Origin: an uncultured Collinsella sp.
GTDB taxonomy: Bacteria > Actinomycetota > Coriobacteriia > Coriobacteriales > Coriobacteriaceae
Reading direction: 5' to 3'
Assembly: GCA_902491395.1 (NCBI GenBank)
Contig: CABUHO010000003.1
Location: forward strand, 1 to 64,000
Length of the DNA: 64,000 bases
Shown in pieces: positions 16,902 through 24,628 of the stretch. The notes below the pieces were generated by a model. It saw only the letters and a program-made list of their open reading frames with translations, made no database searches and was not told the origin of the DNA. A program made the position numbers and the translations under genes. Position 1 is the stretch's first letter, and every line of letters begins with the position of its first letter.

Positions 16902-17912
16902 CTAGATCGAGGTGGAATCGAGCCAATTGAGTTTGCACTCGAGAATACGCTGCTCGCCGGGTTCGCTGCTGCCGTCAAGTAGGGCGAGGAGCATCTCGGC
17001 TGCTTCGCGACCTTCCTGGTCGACGGGCTCGATGATGGTGGAGACGGTCGGCGTGGTGAGGTTGGTCCAGTCTTCGCAGTTGAGTCCCAAAAGGCCGATT
17101 TGCTGTGGGAGCAGATGGACCATGGGCTGAAGCGCCTTATAGACGCGCGGAAGTGCCCATTGGTTTTGCACGAAGATGAGCGTGCGCTTGGCGGGGTTGA
17201 ACTTGTATTTAAAGTATTCGGTGAGCTCGTTGATTGACGGCTTGTTGTGGTCGATGGGGATGGCTTTGTAGAGCTGCCCATTCGCGGCCAGTGCCTCGGC
17301 ATATCCCTGGAAACGCTCCATGCGGGTGCGCATTTCGGTCATATTGGCGGCAATGGAGAAAAAGTCCTCGTAGCCGGCGTCGAGAAGCGCCTGCGTGGCA
17401 TTGTACACGCCGTCGTAGAGGTTGGTCTTGATCCAGCTCGTGCCCGGGCTGTAGATGGCCGCGTCAAAAAAGACGACGGGCTTGCCGGCGCGCCTGATGC
17501 GGTCGTGGACGGCTTTGAAATTTGCCGTGGGTTGGATGATAAAGCCATCGACGCCCAGCGAGAGCATCTTGTCGACGTACATGAGCTCGGTATCGGGGTC
17601 GAAGTTGCTCGTGCAAACGACCGTCTGGTAGCCCGCGGGGAGCATGACCTGTTCCATGCCGTTGAGGACGAGGCCCGCCCACTTGTTGGTGTTATCCAAA
17701 ATGATAATGGCAATGACGTGGGTCTGCTTGCCGGTGAGCGTTTGCGCTTGGGCGTTGGGAACGTATCCGAGTTCCTTGATGACGCGCGCAATCTTTGCCT
17801 GCGTCTTCTCGCTAAGCTTTTCTCGTTTGTCGTTGAGGTAGTACGAGACGCTTGCCGTCGAGGTTCCCGCCTCTCGAGCGACGTCTGCGATCGTAACGCG
17901 CTGTTTTGCCAC
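16902..17912 (-). CDS. LacI-family transcriptional repressor of the adjacent PTS operon
   Basis: This 336-residue regulator has an N-terminal LacI helix-turn-helix (VTIADVAREAGTSTASVSYYLN, residues about 5-26), the hinge region YVPNAQAQTLTG, and a periplasmic-binding-protein-like effector domain. GGAAGGAG six bases upstream selects the GTG at 17912; the frame continues 12 codons upstream without support. It is transcribed away from the PTS-transaldolase-transketolase operon. A LacI-type palindrome lies at 18134-18155, just downstream of that operon's promoter, which makes local control likely. The inducer is probably the imported sugar phosphate or a derivative, but it is not identified. Confidence 0.92.
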   Translation of the reverse strand: MAKQRVTIADVAREAGTSTASVSYYLNDKREKLSEKTQAKIARVIKELGYVPNAQAQTLTGKQTHVIAIIILDNTNKWAGLVLNGMEQVMLPAGYQTVVCTSNFDPDTELMYVDKMLSLGVDGFIIQPTANFKAVHDRIRRAGKPVVFFDAAIYSPGTSWIKTNLYDGVYNATQALLDAGYEDFFSIAANMTEMRTRMERFQGYAEALAANGQLYKAIPIDHNKPSINELTEYFKYKFNPAKRTLIFVQNQWALPRVYKALQPMVHLLPQQIGLLGLNCEDWTNLTTPTVSTIIEPVDQEGREAAEMLLALLDGSSEPGEQRILECKLNWLDSTSI

Positions 17913-18091
17913 AGCGACTCCTTCCGACAGATGAGCATTTTCCAACATGATGACTTTGAGTCTTGGTGAGGGATGCGCTTCGGTGAGCGACCTTTTCCTT
18001 TCATATGAGTATGCAACAAATGCGGTATACGGGTAGGGTCGAAATTTGCGGCCGGCATGCGCATCTGCCGTCCACCGAGAAAATCAAATAC

Positions 18092-18120
18092 TTCTTGACT
18101 TTTGAAATCGAGGGTAAAAT
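18092..18120 (+). promoter_or_regulatory. Promoter of the PTS sugar operon
   Basis: TTCTTG (18092-18097), 17 bases, TAAAAT (18115-18120). The operator begins about 14 bases downstream. Confidence 0.6.
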
Positions 18121-18133
18121 CGCAGGATTCATT

Positions 18134-18155
18134 TTTGGTTAAACGCATAACCAAA
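18134..18155. promoter_or_regulatory. LacI-type operator
   Basis: TTTGGTTA..C is mirrored around a central CG (axis between 18144 and 18145), giving TTTGGTTA-AACGCA-TAACCAAA. The length, even symmetry and central CG fit LacI-family operators. Its place just after the predicted start site fits repression by the divergent regulator. Confidence 0.65.
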
Positions 18156-18327
18156 TAGCATAACCAACGCTCTGACCTGCGCGTTTACCGAAATAAGCTA
18201 GCATTAAGAAAAACGAGCACCTATATTGGTCTTGTCGAAAAGACAGCAAGTCCAAACGGCAGGGGATGCTCCGGAGGCCTCCGCAAACGGTGTCTTGCGC
18301 ACGCAACTCTATGAAAAGAGGGAAGCA

Positions 18328-19800
18328 ATGAAGATCGTAGGCGTTGCCGCCTGTACCGTGGGTATTGCCCACACGTATATGGCCCAGAAGGCGATTCAGG
18401 ATGAATGCGCCGCCCGTGGCATCGAGTGCAAAGTCGAGGCTCAGGGTGGCCTGGGTATCGAGAACGAGCTGACGCAGGAAGACGTGGATTCCGCCGACCT
18501 GGTGCTCGAGTCCGTCGACGTGGGTGTCGAGAACGAGGATCGTTTTGAGCAGAAGATGGCCGAGGGCAAGTTCCTGAAGGTCGGCACCTCGGATGTAATC
18601 GCCGATCCGGTAAAGATCATCGACCAGGCCGTTGAGATCATCAAGGCGACGGGTGGCGCCGTTGACGCGCCCAAGGCCGAGGCCAAGGCAGAGAAGAAGG
18701 CCGTCTCCGCTGCCCCGCAGGCCCCGACACCGGCGTCCAAGCAGTCTATCTTTGCCGATCCTGGCAAGACGCTGCTCAATGCATTCAATACCGGCGTTTC
18801 CTATTTTATCCCCATTGTCGTTATCGGTGGCGTGTTCCTCGCCTTCTCGTTGGCATCCGGTACTGCCGGTGCTAACGGCATGGAGGTCACCAACCCGTTG
18901 ATGGTGAGCCTTAACACCATCGGCATGGCCGGCATCTCTATGATGATCCCGGTGCTTGCGGCATACATCTCCTACTCGATGGCCGGCAAGCCCGCGCTTG
19001 CCCCTGGCTTCGTCCTGGGCTACTTGGTTAACAACGCCGTCGTCACCCCGAGCGGCAACAGCGTTTCGACCGGCTTCTTGGGTGCCATGATCATGGCGGT
19101 TATCTGCGGCTACTTTGTCCGCTGGATGAAGACCTGGAAGGTCAACAACACCATTCAGACCATCATGCCGATTTTGATCATCCCGATTCTGACCTCGCTC
19201 GTCCTGGGCATGGCCTACATCTACATCCTGGCCACGCCGCTTGGCTTTGTGATGGATTGGCTCACCAGCGTGCTCGGTAGCCTGCAGGGCGGCTCCGCCG
19301 TCGTCCTGGGCCTGGTCATTGGTGTTATGACCGCCTTCGATATGGGTGGCCCCATCAACAAGACCGCTTCGACCTTTACCATGGCCATCATGGCCTCCGG
19401 CATCTACGGCCCCAACGGTATGTTCCGCGTCGCCGTCGCCATTCCCCCGATCGCCTGTGGTCTCGCCGCGCTCATCGCCAAGAACAAGTTCGATGACGCT
19501 GACCGTCAGATGGGCATCTCCGCGCTGTTCATGGGCTGCATCGGCATTACCGAGGGCGCTATCCCCTTCGCGGTCAAGGATCTTGGCCACACCCTGCCCG
19601 GCATCTGCATCGGCTCTGCCGTGGGCGCGGCGCTTGCCGCTTTCCAGGGCATCGACTGCTACGTTCCGCATGGTGGCTTTATTGTCGCCCTGGCCACCAA
19701 CAACGTCGCGCTGTTCTGCCTGGACATCGTGATTGGCTCCTTGGTCGCCGCTGCAATCCTGATTGCCATGAAGCCCACGCTCGATAAGCAGGCCAAGTAA
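18328..19800 (+). CDS. PTS fructose-family transporter, EIIBC
   Basis: A 490-residue membrane permease that imports and phosphorylates a sugar. The EIIB domain (residues 1-105) starts MKIVGVAACTVGIAHTYMA with the phospho-acceptor Cys9, the fructose-type signature. An Ala/Lys/Pro linker (about 108-135) leads to EIIC (about 145-490) with 8-10 hydrophobic segments and the AFDMGGPINK motif of the fructose subfamily. GAGGGAAGCA precedes the ATG at 18328. EIIA is encoded separately at the operon end, so phosphate flows HPr to EIIA to EIIB. Fructose-family PTS proteins also carry mannose, tagatose and other ketoses or alditols, so the sugar is not settled by this protein alone. Confidence 0.94.
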   Translation: MKIVGVAACTVGIAHTYMAQKAIQDECAARGIECKVEAQGGLGIENELTQEDVDSADLVLESVDVGVENEDRFEQKMAEGKFLKVGTSDVIADPVKIIDQAVEIIKATGGAVDAPKAEAKAEKKAVSAAPQAPTPASKQSIFADPGKTLLNAFNTGVSYFIPIVVIGGVFLAFSLASGTAGANGMEVTNPLMVSLNTIGMAGISMMIPVLAAYISYSMAGKPALAPGFVLGYLVNNAVVTPSGNSVSTGFLGAMIMAVICGYFVRWMKTWKVNNTIQTIMPILIIPILTSLVLGMAYIYILATPLGFVMDWLTSVLGSLQGGSAVVLGLVIGVMTAFDMGGPINKTASTFTMAIMASGIYGPNGMFRVAVAIPPIACGLAALIAKNKFDDADRQMGISALFMGCIGITEGAIPFAVKDLGHTLPGICIGSAVGAALAAFQGIDCYVPHGGFIVALATNNVALFCLDIVIGSLVAAAILIAMKPTLDKQAK

Positions 19801-19815
19801 ACCTTTAAGGACTCC

Positions 19816-19875
19816 GGTTGTGCGGAGGGATGGATTTGACTCCGCACAACCGCCCCTACACAACAAAATCCATCC
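19816..19875 (+). promoter_or_regulatory. Intercistronic hairpin with potential H-type pseudoknot
   Basis: GGTTGTGCGGAG (19816-19827) pairs perfectly with CTCCGCACAACC (19840-19851). Ten of the twelve loop bases (GGATGGATTT, 19828-19837) are complementary to AAATCCATCC at 19866-19875 downstream. The two pairings together make an H-type pseudoknot or alternative stems between EIIBC and the GatZ-like gene. A short GGGCCC..GGGTCCC hairpin follows near 19887-19905. Confidence 0.7.
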
Positions 19876-19944
19876 GTACTGATAGGGCCCACATCTGGGT
19901 CCCAGGGAACTTTTGTCAAAAATCCTCTGGAGAAGGAGAACAAA

Positions 19945-21213
19945 ATGTCCAACCTCACCATCCGCCAGGCCGTTCAGGGCATGCTCAAGCTGCAGGATAG
20001 CGGCGACCACGCAACCATGGTCGGCATTGGCCCCATGAGCCCCAACCTGATTCAGGCCGTGTTCGAGCTTGCCAAGGACGAGGATTTCCCGCCCATGTTT
20101 ATCGCCAGCCGCAACCAGGTCGATATGGACGAGATGGGCGCCGGCTACGTCAACGGTTGGGACCAGACGCGCTTTGCCGCCGACATCAAGAAGGTTGCCG
20201 ACGAGGTGGGTTACACCGGTCCGTACTACCTGTGCCGCGATCACGGCGGTCCGTGGCAGCGCGACGAGGAGCGTAACGCCCACCTGCCCGAGGACGAGGC
20301 CATGGAGCTCGCCCGCAAGTCCTTTGTCGCCGACATGGAGGCAGGCTTTGACCTGCTGATGGTCGACCCCACCAAGGACCCCTATCAGATCGGCAAGGTC
20401 ATTCCACTCGACGTGGTGCTTCGCCGCACGATTGATCTTATCGACTACCTTGAGCAGTACCGTCGCGAGCATAACCTGCCCGAGGTTGCCTATGAGGTCG
20501 GTACCGAGGAGACCAATGGCGGCCTGACCTCCACCGACAAGTACGAGGAGTTCATTTCTCAGCTGCAGCCCGAGCTCGAGAAGCGCGGCTGCCCCATGCC
20601 CACCTTTATCGTCGGCCAGACCGGTACGCTCACCCGTTGGACTGAGCAGGTCGGTCATTACAACTTTAAGAATGCCCGCGAGCTCGCCGACATGGCCAAG
20701 CGCTACGGCGTTGGCCTGAAGGAGCACAACGCCGACTACCTGGACGATGCGACGCTGCTCGAGCACATCCCGGCACACGTGACCGCTTCCAATGTCGCCC
20801 CTCAGTACGGCACCGAGGAGACCCGCGCTTACCTCAAGCTCTGCGCTACCGAGCAGATTCTGGTCGACAACGGCCTGTGCGATGATCCTTCCGACCTGTA
20901 CCACACGCTGTTGGTCAAGGCTATCAAGACCGAGCGCTGGCGCAAGTGGATGACCGGCGATGACGTTAACCTGCAGGTTGATGACATCCTGGCAGACGAC
21001 GAGCTCAGCCTGAAGATTCTGGATGTCTCCGGTCACTACGCCTTCAACGACCCCGAGGTCAAGGAGCAGGTCGAGAAGCTCTACCGCAACCTCGCTGCCC
21101 AGGACATCGATGGCAAGCGCTTTGTGATCGAGCACATCAAGCGCCCGATCAAGCAGTACGTCGTCGGTCTTAACCTCAAGGGCGTCACGAGCCGCATCGA
21201 GAAGGCTCTCTAA
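19945..21213 (+). CDS. GatZ/KbaZ-like tagatose-bisphosphate aldolase non-catalytic subunit homologue
   Basis: A 422-residue TIM-barrel protein of the GatZ/KbaZ/AgaZ family. Recognisable blocks are ASRNQVD, CRDHGGPWQRDEER, MVDPTK, YEVGTEETNGG, FIVGQTGT and KEHNADYL. In enterobacteria GatZ stabilises the class II aldolase GatY, which cleaves tagatose-1,6-bisphosphate. No GatY is encoded anywhere in this operon. Some GatZ-like proteins have been reported to act as ketose-phosphate 4-epimerases, so it may be an enzyme in its own right here. GAGAAGGAG precedes the ATG. It lies between PTS EIIBC and transaldolase. The family call is firm; the reaction is not. Confidence 0.88.
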   Translation: MSNLTIRQAVQGMLKLQDSGDHATMVGIGPMSPNLIQAVFELAKDEDFPPMFIASRNQVDMDEMGAGYVNGWDQTRFAADIKKVADEVGYTGPYYLCRDHGGPWQRDEERNAHLPEDEAMELARKSFVADMEAGFDLLMVDPTKDPYQIGKVIPLDVVLRRTIDLIDYLEQYRREHNLPEVAYEVGTEETNGGLTSTDKYEEFISQLQPELEKRGCPMPTFIVGQTGTLTRWTEQVGHYNFKNARELADMAKRYGVGLKEHNADYLDDATLLEHIPAHVTASNVAPQYGTEETRAYLKLCATEQILVDNGLCDDPSDLYHTLLVKAIKTERWRKWMTGDDVNLQVDDILADDELSLKILDVSGHYAFNDPEVKEQVEKLYRNLAAQDIDGKRFVIEHIKRPIKQYVVGLNLKGVTSRIEKAL

Positions 21214-21232
21214 GTAGCTTTTCCTACACGAC

Positions 21233-21306
21233 GCCGGGCCCGGGGCATGTCCCAGCTGCGGGCCCGGCACATAGGACAAAGGGACATCCCCTTTGTCCTA
21301 TTTTTT
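21233..21306 (+). terminator. Tandem hairpins with T6 inside the sugar operon
   Basis: GCCGGGCCC/GGGCCCGGC (21233-21268) is followed by the perfect 13-bp stem ATAGGACAAAGGG/CCCTTTGTCCTAT (21271-21301) and six T. This is a proper intrinsic terminator between the GatZ-like and transaldolase genes, so downstream expression is either reduced or driven separately. The stem carries the GGGACA repeat core. Confidence 0.75.
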
Positions 21307-21338
21307 GAGTTTTGGATTCCTTAGAAGGAGTTTGCACC

Positions 21339-22022
21339 ATGAAGTTCTTTATCGATACCGCCAACCTTGACGAGATTGCCGAGGCCAAGAGCTGGGGCTG
21401 CCTGGCCGGTGTTACCACCAATCCGTCCCTGTACGCCAAGACCGGCGGTAAGCTCGCCGACTTTGAGCCCCATATGCTCAAGATTGCCGAGCTCTGCGAG
21501 GGTCTGCCCGTGTCTGCCGAGTCTACCGCCACCACGGCCGAGGGCATGATCGAGGAGGGCAAGCGCCTTGCCGCCCTCGCCCCCAACATTGTGGTCAAGC
21601 TCCCCGTCTGCGAGGCCGGCCTCGCCGCCTGCCGCGCGCTGGCCGATGCAGGCGTGCGTGTCAACATGACGCTCGTCTTCTCGCCGACGCAGGCCCTTAT
21701 GGCCGCCAACGCCGGCGCCCGCTACATCAGCCCGTTTGTCGGCCGCTTTGACGACATCGCCGAGGACGGCATCTCGCAGCTCGACAATGTCGTGACCTGC
21801 ATCAAGAACTATGACTGGACCGGCAAGAACGTCGACGACACCGTCGAGATCATCACTGCTTCGGTCCGCACGCCCAACCACGTGACCCAGGCGGCTCTTC
21901 TTGGTGCCGACATCGCGACCGTGCCCATGGCCGCTCTCAAGAAGTGCCTGCATCACCCGCTGACCGACCAGGGCCTCGCCTCTTTTGAGGCTGACTGGCA
22001 GAAGGTCGTCGCTCAGGCTTAA
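21339..22022 (+). CDS. Transaldolase (TalC-like, FSA/TalC family)
   Basis: A 227-residue Schiff-base class I aldolase of the short transaldolase family. MKFFIDTANL, GVTTNPSL and the catalytic Lys in IVVKLPVC are present. The segment YISPFVGRFDDI has Phe where E. coli fructose-6-phosphate aldolase has the catalytic Tyr, which points to transaldolase activity (dihydroxyacetone transfer between sugar phosphates). AAGGAG selects the ATG at 21339, nine codons inside the longer open frame. It sits with a two-subunit transketolase, so the operon carries a nearly complete non-oxidative pentose phosphate set. Confidence 0.92.
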   Translation: MKFFIDTANLDEIAEAKSWGCLAGVTTNPSLYAKTGGKLADFEPHMLKIAELCEGLPVSAESTATTAEGMIEEGKRLAALAPNIVVKLPVCEAGLAACRALADAGVRVNMTLVFSPTQALMAANAGARYISPFVGRFDDIAEDGISQLDNVVTCIKNYDWTGKNVDDTVEIITASVRTPNHVTQAALLGADIATVPMAALKKCLHHPLTDQGLASFEADWQKVVAQA

Positions 22023-22085
22023 CGAGTGGATTGCCCCGGCATCGCGTCATCCGGTGCCGGGGTTGTTCTCAAGAGAGGAATTCGT

Positions 22086-22916
22086 ATGACCAACCAGGAG
22101 CTGGCGAAGGTCGCCAATGAGGTCAGGAAGGGTGTCGTGACCGCGGTTCACGCGGCTAAGTCGGGACATCCGGGTGGATCGCTCGGCGCTGCCGACATCA
22201 TGACCTATCTGTACTTTGAGGAAATGAATATCGATCCTGCCGACCCTCACAGGGCCGATCGCGACCGCTTTGTGCTCTCCAAGGGTCACGCGGCGCCGGG
22301 CCTGTATTCGGTGTTGGCAAATCGCGGCTATTTTCCCGTCGAAGAGCTCGAGACGCTCCGCCATATTGGCAGCCGACTGCAGGGCCATCCCAACATGAAC
22401 GACACCCCGGGCATCGATATGTCCACCGGCTCGCTCGGTCAGGGCATCTCTGCTGCAGTTGGAATGGCGCTTGCCGCTAAGCACTGGGGCGACAGCTACC
22501 GTGTCTACACGTTGCTGGGCGACGGTGAGTGCGAGGAAGGCCAGGTGTGGGAGGCGGCCATGTTTGCCGGCAACCATGCGCTCGACAATCTTGTTGCCGT
22601 CGTCGACCACAACGGCTTGCAGATTGACGGCACGATCGATGAAGTCAACTCGGCCATGCCGCTCGCGGACAAGTTCCGTGCCTTTAAGTGGCATGTGATA
22701 GAGCTAGCCGATGGCAACGACATGGCGCAGATTGAGGCGGCTTTCGCCGAGGCCCGCGAGGTGACCGGCGCGCCCGTCGCTATCATCGCCGAGACGGTGA
22801 AGGGCAAAGGCGTCTCCTTTATGGAGAACCAGGTTGGCTGGCATGGCAAGGCGCCCAATGACGAACAGTTTGAGCAGGCCATGGCCGAGCTCGCGGCAGC
22901 AGGAGAGGAGCTCTAA
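22086..22916 (+). CDS. Transketolase, N-terminal (thiamine diphosphate-binding) subunit
   Basis: A 276-residue half-transketolase holding the PP domain. The ThDP motif GDGECEEGQVWEAAMFAGNHALDNLVAVVDHN is intact (GDG to N about 30 residues later), with the early SGHPGGSLGAADI block and SKGHAAPGLYS. Full-length transketolase is about 660 residues; here it is split in two genes that overlap by one base (TAATG), which allows coupled synthesis of the two halves. AGAGAGGAA precedes the ATG at 22086. It moves C2 units between pentose, hexose and heptose phosphates. Confidence 0.95.
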   Translation: MTNQELAKVANEVRKGVVTAVHAAKSGHPGGSLGAADIMTYLYFEEMNIDPADPHRADRDRFVLSKGHAAPGLYSVLANRGYFPVEELETLRHIGSRLQGHPNMNDTPGIDMSTGSLGQGISAAVGMALAAKHWGDSYRVYTLLGDGECEEGQVWEAAMFAGNHALDNLVAVVDHNGLQIDGTIDEVNSAMPLADKFRAFKWHVIELADGNDMAQIEAAFAEAREVTGAPVAIIAETVKGKGVSFMENQVGWHGKAPNDEQFEQAMAELAAAGEEL

Positions 22917-23854
22917 TGGCAGAGGTCAAGAAAGTCGCCACGCGCGTTAGCTATGGCGAGGCACTTGTCGAGCTGGGCAATGAGCACGATGACTTTGTGG
23001 TGCTCGATGCCGACCTGGCTGCCGCTACGCAGACGGGTAAGTTTAAGGCTGCCCGCCCTGAGCGCTTTTACGATGCCGGTATCGCCGAGAGCAACTTGAT
23101 GGGACTCGCCGCCGGTATCGCGACCACGGGCCGCGTTGCTTTTGCGAGCACCTTTGCGATGTTCGCCGCCGGCCGTGCGTACGAGCAAGTGCGTAATTCC
23201 ATCGGCTATCCGCACCTCAACGTCAAAATCGGAGCCACGCACGCGGGCATCTCGGTCGGTGAAGACGGCGCCACGCATCAGTGCTGTGAGGACATCGCGC
23301 TCATGCGCACGATTCCGGGTATGACGGTGGTCGTTCCCGCCGATGACATCGAGGCTCGTGCTTGCGTGCGCGCCGCGTATGAATTTGAGGGACCGGTCTA
23401 CATGCGTTTTGGCCGCCTGGCTACGCCGGTTATCAACGATCACGAGGACTATGAGTTCAAGATTGGTCGCGGCGTGGTCGTGCGCGAGGGTTCCGATGTC
23501 ACGATCGTCGCGTGTGGCCTTATGGTTGCCGAGGCGCTCGAGGCAGCCGAGGCGCTCGCTGCCGATGGCATCAACGCCGAGGTCATCAACATGCACACGA
23601 TCAAGCCGCTTGATGAGCGTCTGGTGGTTGCCAGCGCCAAGAAGACCGGCCGTGTGGTCACCGCAGAGGAGCATTCGATTATCGGCGGTCTTGGTGAGGC
23701 TGTGGCCACGGTGCTCGCGGAGCAGCACCCGGTGCCCATGCGCCGCGTCGGCGTGCGCGATGTGTACGGCGAGTCCGGCCCTGCGGTCGATTTGCTGCAC
23801 AAGTACGGTTTGGACGCCGAGGGTATCGAGGCCGCGGTCAGGCCCGTGTTGTAA
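22916..23854 (+). CDS. Transketolase, C-terminal subunit
   Basis: A 312-residue partner containing the pyrimidine-binding domain and the C-terminal domain. The conserved proton-relay region reads RFYDAGIAESNLMGLAAGIA with the cofactor-activating Glu, followed by FASTFAMFAAGRAYEQVRNSI and the GATHAGISVGEDGATHQ block of substrate-binding His residues. It overlaps the N-terminal subunit gene by one base. The two together replace one full-length enzyme. Confidence 0.95.
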   Translation: MAEVKKVATRVSYGEALVELGNEHDDFVVLDADLAAATQTGKFKAARPERFYDAGIAESNLMGLAAGIATTGRVAFASTFAMFAAGRAYEQVRNSIGYPHLNVKIGATHAGISVGEDGATHQCCEDIALMRTIPGMTVVVPADDIEARACVRAAYEFEGPVYMRFGRLATPVINDHEDYEFKIGRGVVVREGSDVTIVACGLMVAEALEAAEALAADGINAEVINMHTIKPLDERLVVASAKKTGRVVTAEEHSIIGGLGEAVATVLAEQHPVPMRRVGVRDVYGESGPAVDLLHKYGLDAEGIEAAVRPVL

Positions 23855-23866
23855 GGAGTGTTTTCC

Positions 23867-24319
23867 ATGGGATTTGTATCTGCCAACCAGGTAACGATTG
23901 GGCATGCTGCCGCAACGCGCGAGGATGCGCTGCGCTATTTGTCTGAGCAGGCTGTTGAGCTTGGCTTTGCCGACGATGCCTCTGCCGTCGAGGCTGCCTT
24001 TATCGCTCGCGAAAACGAGGCCGAGACGGGCCTTGTCGCCGGTTTTGCCGTCCCGCATGCCAAGAGTGACGCGATCCATACGCCGGGCGTTGCCGTGCTC
24101 AAGCTGGCCGAGCCTGTCGAGTGGCCGAGCTTTGACGGCGTGCCCGTTGATGTCGCGCTTGCGTTGTACGTGCCCGCCGGCGAAGCTGGAACCACGCATC
24201 TGCGTCTGCTTTCCAAGGCTGCCGTGATGCTGATGGACGCCGGCTTCCGCGATAAGGTACGCGCGAGCACCGATCCTGTTGAGATTGCGGAGCTTATTAA
24301 CGCCGGGCTCGAGGGGTAG
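23867..24319 (+). CDS. PTS EIIA component, fructose/mannitol family
   Basis: A 150-residue cytoplasmic phosphocarrier that passes phosphate from HPr to the EIIB domain encoded at the start of the operon. The phospho-accepting histidine is H64 in GFAVPHAKSDAI, the family signature. TAAGGAGTG lies 7 bases before the ATG at 23867. It closes the operon; 13 bases separate it from the transketolase subunit. Having EIIA at the far end from EIIBC with five genes' distance supports a single regulatory unit. Confidence 0.94.
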   Translation: MGFVSANQVTIGHAAATREDALRYLSEQAVELGFADDASAVEAAFIARENEAETGLVAGFAVPHAKSDAIHTPGVAVLKLAEPVEWPSFDGVPVDVALALYVPAGEAGTTHLRLLSKAAVMLMDAGFRDKVRASTDPVEIAELINAGLEG

Positions 24320-24363
24320 GTATAACCCTCCCGCTCAATCAATCGATCCTTCTCCAAGGAAAA

Positions 24364-24393
24364 GGGCCGCAACGCCATACGACGTTGCGGCCC
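24364..24393 (+). terminator. Hairpin at the end of the sugar operon
   Basis: GGGCCGCAACG pairs with CGTTGCGGCCC. The T-tract is absent, so termination may be inefficient or this may be a 3' stabiliser. Confidence 0.6.
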
Positions 24394-24398
24394 TGCTT

Positions 24399-24436
24399 GC
24401 GTTTCCCCAGATAAAACCTGCCAAAATAAACCTATC
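24399..24436 (-). repeat. Dispersed repeat, copy shared with 29208-29245
   Basis: Bases from GCGTTTCCCCAGATAAAACC onward match the complement of 29208-29245 at about 34 of 38 positions. It belongs to the CTGTCCC-type intergenic repeats. Confidence 0.75.
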
Positions 24437-24628
24437 TCCATTTGGAAGGTGGCAATTTATGTGGTTCAGGTCGAGCATACGCGAGCGAGCAGGTTCCGGG
24501 TGCGGCAAGGTGACGTGAAACAAGCGGGCGCTGACCTTTTGGTCGCGCCCGCGCAGTTGAACGTCAGATTGCCGTGCCCGGGGCCTGCGCAGCGCCGAGC
24601 GGTTACGCCGTTTGTAAAACGGCGTAAC

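Larger units (their letters stand above)
17913..18327. other. Divergent control region between the LacI gene and the PTS operon
   Basis: This 415-base gap holds a plus-strand promoter (18092-18120) and a LacI-type operator (18134-18155). A half-site, GCATAACC, follows at 18158-18165. The transcript leader to the EIIBC start would be about 200 bases and contains no clear gene. An upstream in-frame extension of EIIBC lacks a ribosome site. Confidence 0.6.
24320..24628. other. Intergenic region with repeats between convergent genes
   Basis: No gene is seen. It contains the hairpin above, a 38-base dispersed repeat (24399-24436), a GCGGGCG..CGCCCGC hairpin with a TGACC/GGTC inner stem (24525-24553) and a perfect 12-bp stem GTTACGCCGTTT/AAACGGCGTAAC (24602-24628) at the 3' end of larE. 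Confidence 0.6.

Noticed and set aside
18139..21279. Open frame of 1,046 codons opposite the PTS and GatZ-like genes
   Set aside because: Antisense of two well-identified genes; it crosses their hairpin-rich junction and shows no family motif.
24602..24628. Perfect 12-bp stem as terminator of larE
   Set aside because: No T-tract follows on the minus strand, so I list it only as a hairpin in the intergenic region.
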